The notes beneath the pieces were generated by a model, which ran no database searches, was not told the DNA's origin, and was given only the letters and a program-made list of their open reading frames with translations. Below, in pieces: positions 6,770 to 13,164 of a stretch of 36,629 nt of DNA; position 1 is the first letter of the stretch, and each line of letters begins with the position of its first letter. Source of the stretch: a virus; IMG/VR virus record IMGVR_UViG_3300037485_002345, positions 1-36,629 of that record; one strand, given 5' to 3'. The translations under genes and the position numbers were made by a program.

Positions 6770-7008
6770 GGCCGCCATACCACCTCTGCCCTTACTCGTG
6801 ATCCTATCCACGATTTCGCCCATACTCGTGATCCTATCCACGATCTCCACGCGGTTCCCGTTGCCGACCGCGACCCTAGCCGTGACGGCAACTCAAACAA
6901 CGACCGTGCTAGTGTTCCCGTCCGCGATCTTAATCCCGACACCGTCTCCGATATCGTCCCCGCCCATACCCACGTCCACAGGTAAGGAGCTTTTGTCAGT
7001 TGGATCAC
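6766..7008 (-). CDS. Tiny Trp/Ser/Arg-rich protein A of the coupled paralogue chain
   Basis: Encodes 80 aa from GTG at 7008, overlapping the upstream stop as GTGA. It starts MIQLTKAPYLWTWVWAG and has a repetitive C-terminal half (RSWIGSRVWAKSWIGSRVRA). The last part contains a near-perfect 30-bp tandem DNA duplication (near 6793-6850). There is no ribosome site, so expression would depend on coupling to the 7005-7262 gene. It is the first of four paralogues that end just before the wall hydrolase gene. Confidence 0.45.
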   Translation of the reverse strand: MIQLTKAPYLWTWVWAGTISETVSGLRSRTGTLARSLFELPSRLGSRSATGTAWRSWIGSRVWAKSWIGSRVRAEVVWRP

Positions 7009-7262
7009 TTCTGCTTGTCCGGCAGTGGCCAGTCGACCACGGTGAGGGACACGATCGCACCCATGGCGATGTGGACTGGCTTGTCCCCAAAGACCTCGAT
7101 CTCAGAGAAGGTGCCAGACGCCATGGCAGGCGTGAACCGCCCGGTATCGGCGATCCAGGCCGCCTTGCCCAAAACGAGCCATCGGTCATCTTCGCTGATG
7201 ACCTGCCCTGTGTAGAAGAACGAAACCGTGCACACGAATACGTTTTTGCCTACTAGCGACAT
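7005..7262 (-). CDS. Conserved phage hypothetical protein (small beta-rich protein)
   Basis: Encodes 85 aa from ATG at 7262 with AGAGGA 6 nt upstream. The sequence (FVCTVSFFYTGQVI ... WLVLGKAAWIADTGRF ... EVFGDKPVHIAMGAIVSLTVVDW) is of a type I recognise from many phage genomes as an uncharacterised protein with the AADTGRF-like core and a final GAIVS-x-T segment. It is probably an all-beta fold. It is inserted between two repeat-bearing genes but has normal non-repetitive composition itself. It overlaps the upstream gene by 10 nt and the next start by GTGA. Confidence 0.75.
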   Translation of the reverse strand: MSLVGKNVFVCTVSFFYTGQVISEDDRWLVLGKAAWIADTGRFTPAMASGTFSEIEVFGDKPVHIAMGAIVSLTVVDWPLPDKQK

Positions 7263-7597
7263 TTGAAATCCTCTTTTCTACGGCCTCGCCCACGACCGTA
7301 ACTGCGATTCAGACTGTAACCGTGACCACGACAACGATCGCCATCGAGATCGCCACTCTGAGCATGTCTGCAGCCATGATTTTGCGGGTATATTGCATAG
7401 ACATTCCGAAGCAATGTTGCTGCAGCAAATTGCGCAGATCTGCGCTCACCAGGAAACGAAAATCCGGCATGAATAGCGTGAGTCAGGTATTTGGTGCAAA
7501 GTGAGATATCGGGTTCTCCCTGGTTCTCGGCTACCCATCCCAAGTAAGCTGGAAGCATGCGATCTAGGAGATCGAGAACCCGATCCTCGAGGGTCAT
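7253..7597 (-). CDS. Small early protein, paralogue of the next gene, with repeat-derived Gly/Arg tail
   Basis: Encodes 114 aa from ATG at 7597 (ATGA overlap with the upstream gene, GAGG 7 nt upstream). Residues 1-75 align with the product of 7594-7884: a helical region, then AI-x-AG and SAQF-x-AA ... Y-x-I-x-P (here RRSAQFAAATLLRNVYAIYPQ). The last 40 residues are different. They have a D/G/R/Y-rich tail (GDLDGDRCRGHGY ... YGRGRGRRK) encoded by the hexanucleotide repeat. An alternative short frame in the tail could encode a hydrophobic 22-residue peptide (MAADMLRVAISMAIV...), which I do not annotate. The function is unknown. Confidence 0.6.
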   Translation of the reverse strand: MTLEDRVLDLLDRMLPAYLGWVAENQGEPDISLCTKYLTHAIHAGFSFPGERRSAQFAAATLLRNVYAIYPQNHGCRHAQSGDLDGDRCRGHGYSLNRSYGRGRGRRKEDFKCR

Positions 7598-7884
7598 GGC
7601 GTAGCCTCGACGTTGGCAGCGTAGGCGGCACAGTATAAATCCAGTTTTTTCAAGATTACCATGAGGGCTAAATCCGGCTTAATCAGGTAACACTGCGCCA
7701 TCCATTGCGCAGCGTAAAACTGTGCGGATTGTCCGACTAATCCGGCCTTAATCCCTGCGCGCAAAGCGGCTTTACAATGGTCTGCCTCGAGCGGATATTC
7801 TCCACTCCAATCCACGATCGCAGGGCACAAGAGCGGAATTGCCGCCTCGAGCACGTTATTCATATGAATAAAAATGTCCTGCAT
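7594..7884 (-). CDS. Small early protein, first gene after the 8.1 kb regulatory region
   Basis: Encodes 96 aa from ATG at 7884 with a very strong ribosome site (GGAGGTAAGGGAG). The product is helical in appearance with HCKAALRAGIKAGLVGQSAQFYAAQWMAQCYLIKP, which aligns with the neighbouring 7253-7597 protein and marks a tandem gene duplication. It is the first gene after a 290-bp intergenic region with an inverted repeat at 8110-8132, so it probably begins a transcript. No family is recognised. Confidence 0.65.
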   Translation of the reverse strand: MQDIFIHMNNVLEAAIPLLCPAIVDWSGEYPLEADHCKAALRAGIKAGLVGQSAQFYAAQWMAQCYLIKPDLALMVILKKLDLYCAAYAANVEATP

Positions 7885-8176
7885 GATACTCCCTTACCTC
7901 CGATAGGTCTGTTCTGTCAAGGATTTTTTATCAAAAAAAAAGTGATCAACGGCCAGGCCATCGCCAACTTATGTCCACAACGCGTGATTCGGGGATGGCA
8001 ATGAAGAAACCATTCCATCACTCGAGCCTGCCAGCATTGACCTGCTCGAGCTCGTCAACAACGACACTGACCGTTGATCGCTTAACAACATCTTCTCATC
8101 TCGAAAAGTGTTATAGCAAACAGTGCTATAACTACCGCAATTTCAAACAATCTATTAATTACAGACAACAGCATTG
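7885..8176 (-). promoter_or_regulatory. Intergenic control region upstream of the 7884 leftward genes
   Basis: A 292-bp non-coding stretch. It contains a perfect inverted repeat GTTATAGC-N7-GCTATAAC at 8110-8132. Each arm carries TGCTATAAC, an extended -10-like element, on opposite strands, so the palindrome could be an operator over a leftward promoter. A run of nine A residues lies near 7934-7943. The TAGC/GCTA cores recall the clusters at 20867-20914 and 25529-25608. No convincing gene is present here. Confidence 0.5.
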
Positions 8177-8497
8177 CTATACTTCAATTTTCTCGATCTC
8201 GGCGCACACCTTCTCATGCGCCTCTTGATAGGCTCGTCGCGCCGTGTCGCCAACTGCGCCGACTAGCCCTGTGTTTTTCGCTTTAATCGCCGCTGCGAGG
8301 TAATTGTCGCCAGCGAGCCACATACTGACCAAAGCGCGAAAGGCGCCTGACCGGTTGATAGACCCATCATACTTTTTGTATCCAGCCGCAATTGCCCAAA
8401 CGTCGAGCGCTTCGAGCGTTTCAGCGGGCAAGCTGATACCAAGGCGAATGTTGCCGGTGTTCGACACCGGCGCGATTTTTCGGCGTATCCGTGACAT
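8177..8497 (-). CDS. Ribbon-helix-helix type DNA-binding regulator
   Basis: Encodes 106 aa. Residues about 15-65 show the ribbon-helix-helix pattern: a short strand (NIRLGISLP), helix A (AETLEALDVWAIAAGY), and helix B (INRSGAFRALVSMWLAG). RHH proteins bind DNA as dimers through the strand. The C-terminal 40 residues are helical and charged (TARRAYQEAHEKVCAEIEKIEV) and may mediate oligomerisation. The gene has its own promoter and a palindromic candidate operator directly upstream (8504-8552), which suggests autoregulation. Downstream lies a control region with another palindrome. Confidence 0.65.
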   Translation of the reverse strand: MSRIRRKIAPVSNTGNIRLGISLPAETLEALDVWAIAAGYKKYDGSINRSGAFRALVSMWLAGDNYLAAAIKAKNTGLVGAVGDTARRAYQEAHEKVCAEIEKIEV

Positions 8498-8503
8498 GGC
8501 AGA

Positions 8504-8532
8504 AGATTAGCGCGAAGTGATACCGTTGTCAA
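8504..8532 (-). promoter_or_regulatory. Leftward promoter of the RHH gene
   Basis: On the minus strand a perfect TTGACA (8532-8527) is followed after exactly 17 bp by TAATCT (8509-8504). The start codon at 8497 is only 6 bp from the -10 box, so transcription would begin at or near the ATG and the mRNA would be leaderless. I see no ribosome site, which agrees with that. Confidence 0.55.
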
Positions 8533-8535
8533 GAC

Positions 8536-8552
8536 TGTGCACAATGTGCACA
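8536..8552. promoter_or_regulatory. Candidate operator palindrome GTGCAC-N3-GTGCAC
   Basis: TGTGCACAATGTGCACA (8536-8552) is a 17-bp near-perfect palindrome made of two GTGCAC half-sites. It lies 3 bp upstream of the TTGACA box of the RHH gene, a good position for control of that promoter. The RHH protein itself is the obvious candidate ligand, by inference. Confidence 0.5.
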
Positions 8553-8562
8553 AGTTTTTTCG

Positions 8563-8796
8563 CTATTCCACGAGCTTGAGCAGTTGAACGGCGGCATAGA
8601 CTGAGGAGTCGCAGACCTCCTCGAGGACTTCGCGGTTGAAATCTCGCGGATCTTTGGCGATGTCGAGCAGACCGTAGACCACCTGTCCTTGGATCAGCCG
8701 ATCCGTGATGAGTTCGATGACTCGCAGCTCGTCGAGCCCGAGCTTTGCGAGCTTCGCGTAGATACCCAAACAGCGGTTGGAAGCGGGAGGGGTCAT
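8563..8796 (-). CDS. Hypothetical small helical protein
   Basis: Encodes 77 aa from ATG at 8796, with GAGGTGA at the end of the upstream gene serving as ribosome site. The product is mostly helical in appearance (IYAKLAKLGLDELRVIELITDRL ... REVLEEVCDSSVYAAVQLLKLVE) with an acidic C-terminus and no known motif. It closes the polymerase transcript just before the RHH promoter. Confidence 0.6.
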   Translation of the reverse strand: MTPPASNRCLGIYAKLAKLGLDELRVIELITDRLIQGQVVYGLLDIAKDPRDFNREVLEEVCDSSVYAAVQLLKLVE

Positions 8797-8801
8797 AGCG
8801 G

Positions 8802-9155
8802 CTACTTCACCTCGGCGAGCACGGCGCGCATGGTCACCTGGAGCTCTTGCCCACGGATGACGGTGACCTCTTCGTTCTCAGTGCAGCTCGAGAGAAACTC
8901 AAGTGCACTGGCCTCACCGGCGTGACTCGTGACAAGGCCGTTTTTGACGACGAAGTAGGTTTGCACAACCTTGGGGCGCCCAACGCGTCGCGCTGAGCCG
9001 GTTCCACGCTCACGCCGAAGGCGCGGTGTTCCATCCGCTTTGAAGCCGAGGTCCGGACGAACCTTCGTAGGCTTTTCGACCACGGGAGCGGGAACAGCGA
9101 TAGGGGCAGCCACGGGCACGGGAATGGTCACGGTGAAGGCATTGGCGTCAGTCAT
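8802..9155 (-). CDS. Hypothetical protein with AT-hook-like motif
   Basis: Encodes 117 aa from ATG at 9155 with AGGAG 10 nt upstream. The first 30 residues are a Val/Pro/Ala repeat (IPVPVAAPIAVPAPVVEKP). A central basic segment (RRERGTGSARRVGRPKVVQTYF) contains GRPK, an AT-hook-like core that suggests minor-groove DNA binding. The C-terminal part is compact and acidic-neutral. It lies next to the DNA polymerase and may be an accessory DNA-binding factor, by inference. No family is recognised. Confidence 0.55.
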   Translation of the reverse strand: MTDANAFTVTIPVPVAAPIAVPAPVVEKPTKVRPDLGFKADGTPRLRRERGTGSARRVGRPKVVQTYFVVKNGLVTSHAGEASALEFLSSCTENEEVTVIRGQELQVTMRAVLAEVK

Positions 9156-9160
9156 AACGA

Positions 9161-11782
9161 TCAGTCTCCTAGGCGCTTGTACAGCGCGTCTGCGACCTCG
9201 TGATTGAGGTCTTTTTGCTCAATGAGCCCCTCGAGGTTGAAGGTGCTCGGTTTACTCGCGTCATCGCTCCAAGCCGCGTGGTTGTGCCCGATCGAGCCTT
9301 CGGCGACGAAACCCATGACGTTCAACTTATTTGTCACGGGCGAGGTATAGGACTTGACCGAAACCATGCAATCAAGTAAGCTCCGCAACGCTTCGGGCGC
9401 GTAGTCTATAGACACTTCAGCTCTGAGATCATCGTGGATTTGGAGACACGGCCACACGCGGGTATGGTAGTCGCCAGATCCCTTGAGGCGCGCAATCCAT
9501 TTGATCGTCGCTTCAGCCATGAGATCACCAGCGCCTCCCTGGATAGGATGGTTCGCGGTCTCGGTGTCAGGGATATCACCGAGCGGCCAACGCCGACGTC
9601 TGCCGAGCCATGGGGTTCGCAGCTCTTTGGACTTGATCGCCTGCTTGTGCACGATCTGGCACCACTCGCCGATGTTCGGCTCGCTGGCGCGCTTAGTCGC
9701 TTGCAGGAGCTGCACTTGCTCGAGGGTGATCTCCGGGTCCGTGGCTCGCACGTTCTCGTAAAGCGTCTGCGCACCAGCGCGGTAGATGTCCCCGAACGTG
9801 ATCGGCTTGGACTTCTTGCGAAGTTCCTTCTGCTGCTCGGGTGTGTAGGTGTCCCAGGTGCTCGCGAAGTAGCGCGAGGCGTGCAGCGCATGAATGTCCC
9901 CGCCGCGGTTGAACGTCTCGATCTGGTCTTCCTGCCCGGCGAGCAGCGCAACGATGCGCAGCTCGAGCGCAGCGAAGTCCGCCGAGATGATGACGCGGCC
10001 AGGCGCCGGCACGAGCAACCGCTTCATGGTGCCTGGCCAATTCTGCAGGTTAGGCGAGGTCGAGAAGCGCCCCGTGGGTGTGACATGGAGCTTGTACTGA
10101 GGGTGCAAGCGGTTGTCCGGCCCGAGCTTGTTGCCCATGCCTACTAGATACTGTGAGTAAAGTTTCGACTTCTCCCGCCAAACGAAGAGCAGCTTGATGA
10201 AGTCTTCGTCGCGAAACTCGAAGAGCGCCTTCTTGTTGGTCGAGATCTTCCCCTTGGCTGTGAGCTTCGAGGGCACAAGACCGAGCTCTGCCATAGCTTC
10301 GACGAGCTGTTGGGTAGAGGCTGGATTGAAGTCCGGGCGCTTGGTGATCTCGACCATCTCGGCGAGCTCATCTTCGAGCTCCCCGCGGAAGACTTCAGCG
10401 AGCTCGAGGCGCCGTTCGTTGTCGATACCGACGCCAACGCGGTACCAGTCGAGGGCGATGTCCGCAAGCTTGCAGTCGATGTTGTACACGAGCTCGACGT
10501 TGGTGCGCTCCAGATATGGGCGCATTGCCTCGAACAGGCGGTAGGTGTAGAAAGAGTCTGCCGCGTTGTAGTAGTGCAGGTTCGCAACGCGTTCAGCGAT
10601 AAGCTCTTGCTTCTCTTCTTCGGTAACCGATTCCCAGGTCAGCTTATAGAGCTTAGTCCACTTTCCCTTTTTCTTATCGAGTGGTTCGCCTGGATACATG
10701 GCATGAAAGTTGTCGATCGCTTGCGCCTTGAAGTCAGACTTTTCGATCGTCGTTAAGCTTTCAAACGGCGAATCGAAGTAAGCTTTCCATGGCTCTACTG
10801 GAAGGTAATGGCTCGCAACGGCCTGTAGGTCGTGTGGTGCCTTCGGATGTAGCGCATGGTGCATCAAAATAGTATCTTCCCGGTGCCCTAATATCGGCAG
10901 CGCAAAGTAACGCTCTAAAACAGTGACGTCAAATGATTTGTTGTGAAAAACGATCACCGCTTCTTCGTCGCAAAATAGGTTGCCAAAGGCTTCAACAATA
11001 TCGTTCCATTCGTCCGTGGTGTAACGCGTAGCGAACTCAGGCACCGGTATCGACAGAGATGTGGTTAGGTTCGAGACGCCGATAGTGCGCAAGCCGCAGG
11101 TGATCGAATCTTTCCCGTCCGTTTCCACGTCGAGCGCTAGTACCGGCGAGTCGTAAACGAGGTTCAGGATGTTTTCTACCGTGGCCGAGACGACACGGGG
11201 CTCTAATAGCGCAGTTGTGCCCTGCGCGAGCATATGCCCGCGGCGGATGTCTGCCGCGAACAGGTCGAACCAGGCGCGCCTCGTGGGCTCGCGCAAGATG
11301 ACCATTGGGTGAAGCGTGGCGATGGTAGGATAGGGTATGGTCTCAGTAGCCGGCACCACGCAGCCGCGCCACTTCTCGATGCCCTCGAGGCCGCTTAGCG
11401 CGAACCATGAATGCTTCCCCAAGGCCACTGCGGCCGTCGTCCCCTCGGCGAGGTTGTCGAGTAGGATGGGCGCACAGCACTCGGCGACGCGCCGAAGCTC
11501 GGGGTCGGTTAGTTTGTTCCACGCTTTGTAACCACAGCGAATCGCATAAGTCGCATGTACGTTTGCCGGATCTATGCCCACAACCGCCAATGTAACGTCA
11601 AAAAGTCTCCCACTTTCACCTACAAACGCACACTTCTGCCTCACTTCGTCGCGACTCGGCATATCCCCGACCACCGACAATCCCGACCACCCGGTGCTCA
11701 AGGGTTCGCGGTCATTGACCACAACCCCTTCTTCATACATCGGGCAGTTTGGGCAGTTTGGGCCATTCTTCGGAATGATCAT
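9161..11782 (-). CDS. DNA polymerase family A with 3'-5' exonuclease and N-terminal UDG-like domain
   Basis: Encodes 873 aa. Residues 1 to about 185 resemble family 4/5-type uracil-DNA glycosylases: N-terminal Cys pair (NCPNCPMY), VGDMPSR, FVGESGRLFD, a Cys later (AIRC), VALGKHSW and a final TLHPMVILR. Residues about 210-420 are a DnaQ-like proofreading domain (LALDVETDG, FHNKSFDVTVLE, YYNAADSFYTYRL). The polymerase motifs follow: motif A SADFAALELR (about 600), motif B KPITFGDIYRAG (about 660) and motif C LQIHDDL (about 782). SPO1-type phage polymerases share a UDG-like N-terminus. It is the likely replicative polymerase. Its start overlaps the upstream stop (ATGA). The central part (about 10600-11060) is more AT-rich than the ends. 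Confidence 0.95.
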   Translation of the reverse strand: MIIPKNGPNCPNCPMYEEGVVVNDREPLSTGWSGLSVVGDMPSRDEVRQKCAFVGESGRLFDVTLAVVGIDPANVHATYAIRCGYKAWNKLTDPELRRVAECCAPILLDNLAEGTTAAVALGKHSWFALSGLEGIEKWRGCVVPATETIPYPTIATLHPMVILREPTRRAWFDLFAADIRRGHMLAQGTTALLEPRVVSATVENILNLVYDSPVLALDVETDGKDSITCGLRTIGVSNLTTSLSIPVPEFATRYTTDEWNDIVEAFGNLFCDEEAVIVFHNKSFDVTVLERYFALPILGHREDTILMHHALHPKAPHDLQAVASHYLPVEPWKAYFDSPFESLTTIEKSDFKAQAIDNFHAMYPGEPLDKKKGKWTKLYKLTWESVTEEEKQELIAERVANLHYYNAADSFYTYRLFEAMRPYLERTNVELVYNIDCKLADIALDWYRVGVGIDNERRLELAEVFRGELEDELAEMVEITKRPDFNPASTQQLVEAMAELGLVPSKLTAKGKISTNKKALFEFRDEDFIKLLFVWREKSKLYSQYLVGMGNKLGPDNRLHPQYKLHVTPTGRFSTSPNLQNWPGTMKRLLVPAPGRVIISADFAALELRIVALLAGQEDQIETFNRGGDIHALHASRYFASTWDTYTPEQQKELRKKSKPITFGDIYRAGAQTLYENVRATDPEITLEQVQLLQATKRASEPNIGEWCQIVHKQAIKSKELRTPWLGRRRRWPLGDIPDTETANHPIQGGAGDLMAEATIKWIARLKGSGDYHTRVWPCLQIHDDLRAEVSIDYAPEALRSLLDCMVSVKSYTSPVTNKLNVMGFVAEGSIGHNHAAWSDDASKPSTFNLEGLIEQKDLNHEVADALYKRLGD

Positions 11783-12015
11783 CTGGCGTTACCCCCGTAC
11801 TCTTGCAGAATTGCGCGTAGCGCTAGCAGTGCGCGGTAGGTCGTACCCTTTACCGCGTCGTTGAACTCTGGGTACTTATCGTGAACTTCGCGCCAGAACA
11901 CAGCATAGGTGTGCGTTGAAGGATCCGTGAGTACCTCGAACACCCGATCGAACTGTTTGATATTTTCTTTGGTCAGTAGCCGTTGCAATTTACCAACAAT
12001 CGCTAACGTTGACAT
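11779..12015 (-). CDS. Hypothetical small protein upstream of the polymerase
   Basis: Encodes 78 aa from ATG at 12015, chosen because AAGGAGGG lies just upstream. A longer frame to 12072 has no such site. The product is helical and charged (KLQRLLTKENIKQFDRVFEVLTD ... REVHDKYPEFNDAVKGTTYRALLALRAILQEYGG). It is coupled to the polymerase by ATGA, so the two are probably made in proportion. No family is recognised. Confidence 0.65.
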   Translation of the reverse strand: MSTLAIVGKLQRLLTKENIKQFDRVFEVLTDPSTHTYAVFWREVHDKYPEFNDAVKGTTYRALLALRAILQEYGGNAR

Positions 12016-12254
12016 AACTGGACCCTCCTTGTTAGTGTTTGGTACCGTGGCAAGGTAACGAACCTCGAACAACGCTGCTTTGGCCCTAGACCGCTTGCAA
12101 ATCTCGATAACAGCATTGCCGCAACATGCCCACGGTAAAAAAGACCTGAACGAGAGGCGGGGTCCAGTCCGCTTTCCCGCTCAGGTCAACGAGGCGAAGG
12201 AGCCTTGAAACCGCTCACTGGGCGAGTAATGAGCAGCCAAGGGCCCCACAAAAC
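12016..12254 (-). other. Non-coding gap between the SSB candidate and the polymerase block
   Basis: A 239-bp stretch without a supported gene. It holds the leftward terminator at 12137-12187. The remaining 120 bp before the 12015 gene should contain a leftward promoter, but I do not see a convincing -35/-10 pair. Confidence 0.5.
12137..12187 (-). terminator. Rho-independent terminator, leftward
   Basis: Read leftward, GACCTGA-GCGGG pairs with the facing segments at 12157-12161 and 12143-12149 (outer 7-bp and inner 5-bp stems separated by an asymmetric internal loop) and is followed directly by TTTTTT (12142-12137). It separates the recombination/SSB genes from the polymerase block and implies either partial read-through or a separate promoter between 12016 and 12137. 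Confidence 0.7.
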
Positions 12255-12932
12255 CTAACCTTGCGGCGTCGGCCGCATGCGCCGCGGAATGGCCGGCCTG
12301 GGTTCAACTGCCGGTGCCGGTGCCCGCGGGACAGCAGCTTGTGCATGAGCCGGTGCCGCCACAGGGCGACTAACGGGTGTCGGTAAATCCGTGAATCCGG
12401 CATCGATTACGGGTTGATCACCGTACTGTGTGACACCCTGTGTGGCACCGTATTGTTCGTCTGAATATTGCAAACTTTTTCGCGGCCGATTAAGCCATAT
12501 GGCTGTTTGACCTGTTTTTCGATTCAACGAATAAGCAACATCAGCAATAAAAACAGTGTTAAGTAACTCAGCTGGTCTGAAATCTTTGCGGTCACTGCCA
12601 TCTGGATTTTTAAAAAGATCAGATCTTCCAATATCCGCGATGAAAGCCTTGGTTTCACCAAACTGCGATGTGCCACGCTTTCCGACTTTCGTTCCAAATC
12701 CAATAAATTTGAAGGTGGAACGTGTACCAGGAAACTCACCGCTCATCTGCGTGCACAACAGGTTTACATACTTTTCTTCTAAATTCTCACCCTGCTTTTG
12801 TATGCCCTGAGTAACCTTGGTAATCTCAAATTCTTGTTCACCAACCTCTGGCGGTACCTGCCCAGCGCGTTGTTCTTGTGTCTCTGCCCAAGGCGCGTCA
12901 AATGTCATGTCGTTGTCATAGCTGTTTGTCAT
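12255..12932 (-). CDS. Candidate single-stranded DNA-binding protein
   Basis: Encodes 225 aa from ATG at 12932 (AAAGG 8 nt upstream). Residues about 30-100 look like an OB-type or DUF669-like beta domain (EFEITKVTQGIQKQGENLEEKYVNLLCTQM ... FKFIGFGTKVG). Residues 175-225 form a flexible Pro/Ala/Arg-rich tail. Position between the polymerase and the Sak4-like ATPase is where phage genomes of this kind usually place the SSB. The tail lacks the acidic tip of bacterial SSB. The SSB role is therefore inference from context and general shape. The N-terminal two-thirds is AT-rich and the tail is GC-rich. Confidence 0.5.
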   Translation of the reverse strand: MTNSYDNDMTFDAPWAETQEQRAGQVPPEVGEQEFEITKVTQGIQKQGENLEEKYVNLLCTQMSGEFPGTRSTFKFIGFGTKVGKRGTSQFGETKAFIADIGRSDLFKNPDGSDRKDFRPAELLNTVFIADVAYSLNRKTGQTAIWLNRPRKSLQYSDEQYGATQGVTQYGDQPVIDAGFTDLPTPVSRPVAAPAHAQAAVPRAPAPAVEPRPAIPRRMRPTPQG

Positions 12933-12969
12933 TTGTTCAAACCTTTCGTTTCTTTCACATTGCTACAGA

Positions 12970-13164
12970 TCAGCGAGCATTAATGCTCGTTGTTCTCAAC
13001 TCTTTCCAATAAATAATAGCAACAGATTTCAAACCTCTCCATGCGTCTGTATCTGGTTCGGCCGTAAACCCATGCAACCTTGCATCACTAATGCCGAATG
13101 ATTTATCATCCACATAAAAATAAGATATAAAATAACGTCTATTTTCTGGTAACAACGCGCTCAT
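12970..13164 (-). CDS. Hypothetical small protein
   Basis: Encodes 64 aa from ATG at 13164, overlapping the upstream stop as ATGA. The product begins MSALLPENRRYFISYFYVDDKSFGISDARLHG and is aromatic-rich with a short strand-like N-terminal part and a Trp/Arg segment. No motif is recognised. It sits between the RecA-like ATPase and the SSB candidate. Confidence 0.6.
   Translation of the reverse strand: MSALLPENRRYFISYFYVDDKSFGISDARLHGFTAEPDTDAWRGLKSVAIIYWKELRTTSINAR

Larger units (their letters stand above)
6440..7370. repeat. Degenerate hexanucleotide repeat tract (consensus CCGTGA on the + strand)
   Basis: Long stretches read as phased 6-bp units close to CCGTGA, CCACGA, TCGTGA or CCGCGA: about 6440-6575, 6640-6730, 6793-6985 and, beyond one intact gene, 7275-7365. 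Within 6793-6850 two 30-bp units are almost identical. The tract lies inside small leftward coding frames and the C-terminal tail of the 7253-7597 gene, which explains their two-residue periodicity. Phage hypothetical proteins with G-x-G-x or S-x-S-x tails from similar hexamers are known. Their function is not. Confidence 0.7.

Noticed and set aside
5947-6801. Long rightward frame (284 codons) over the wall hydrolase start and hexamer tract
   Set aside because: It is antisense to the well-supported hydrolase. Its RD/AHD repeats are only another reading of the hexamers, and there is no ribosome site.
9434-10147. Long open frames opposite the DNA polymerase
   Set aside because: Shadows of a strongly biased GC-rich gene. 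No start signal and no protein-like composition.
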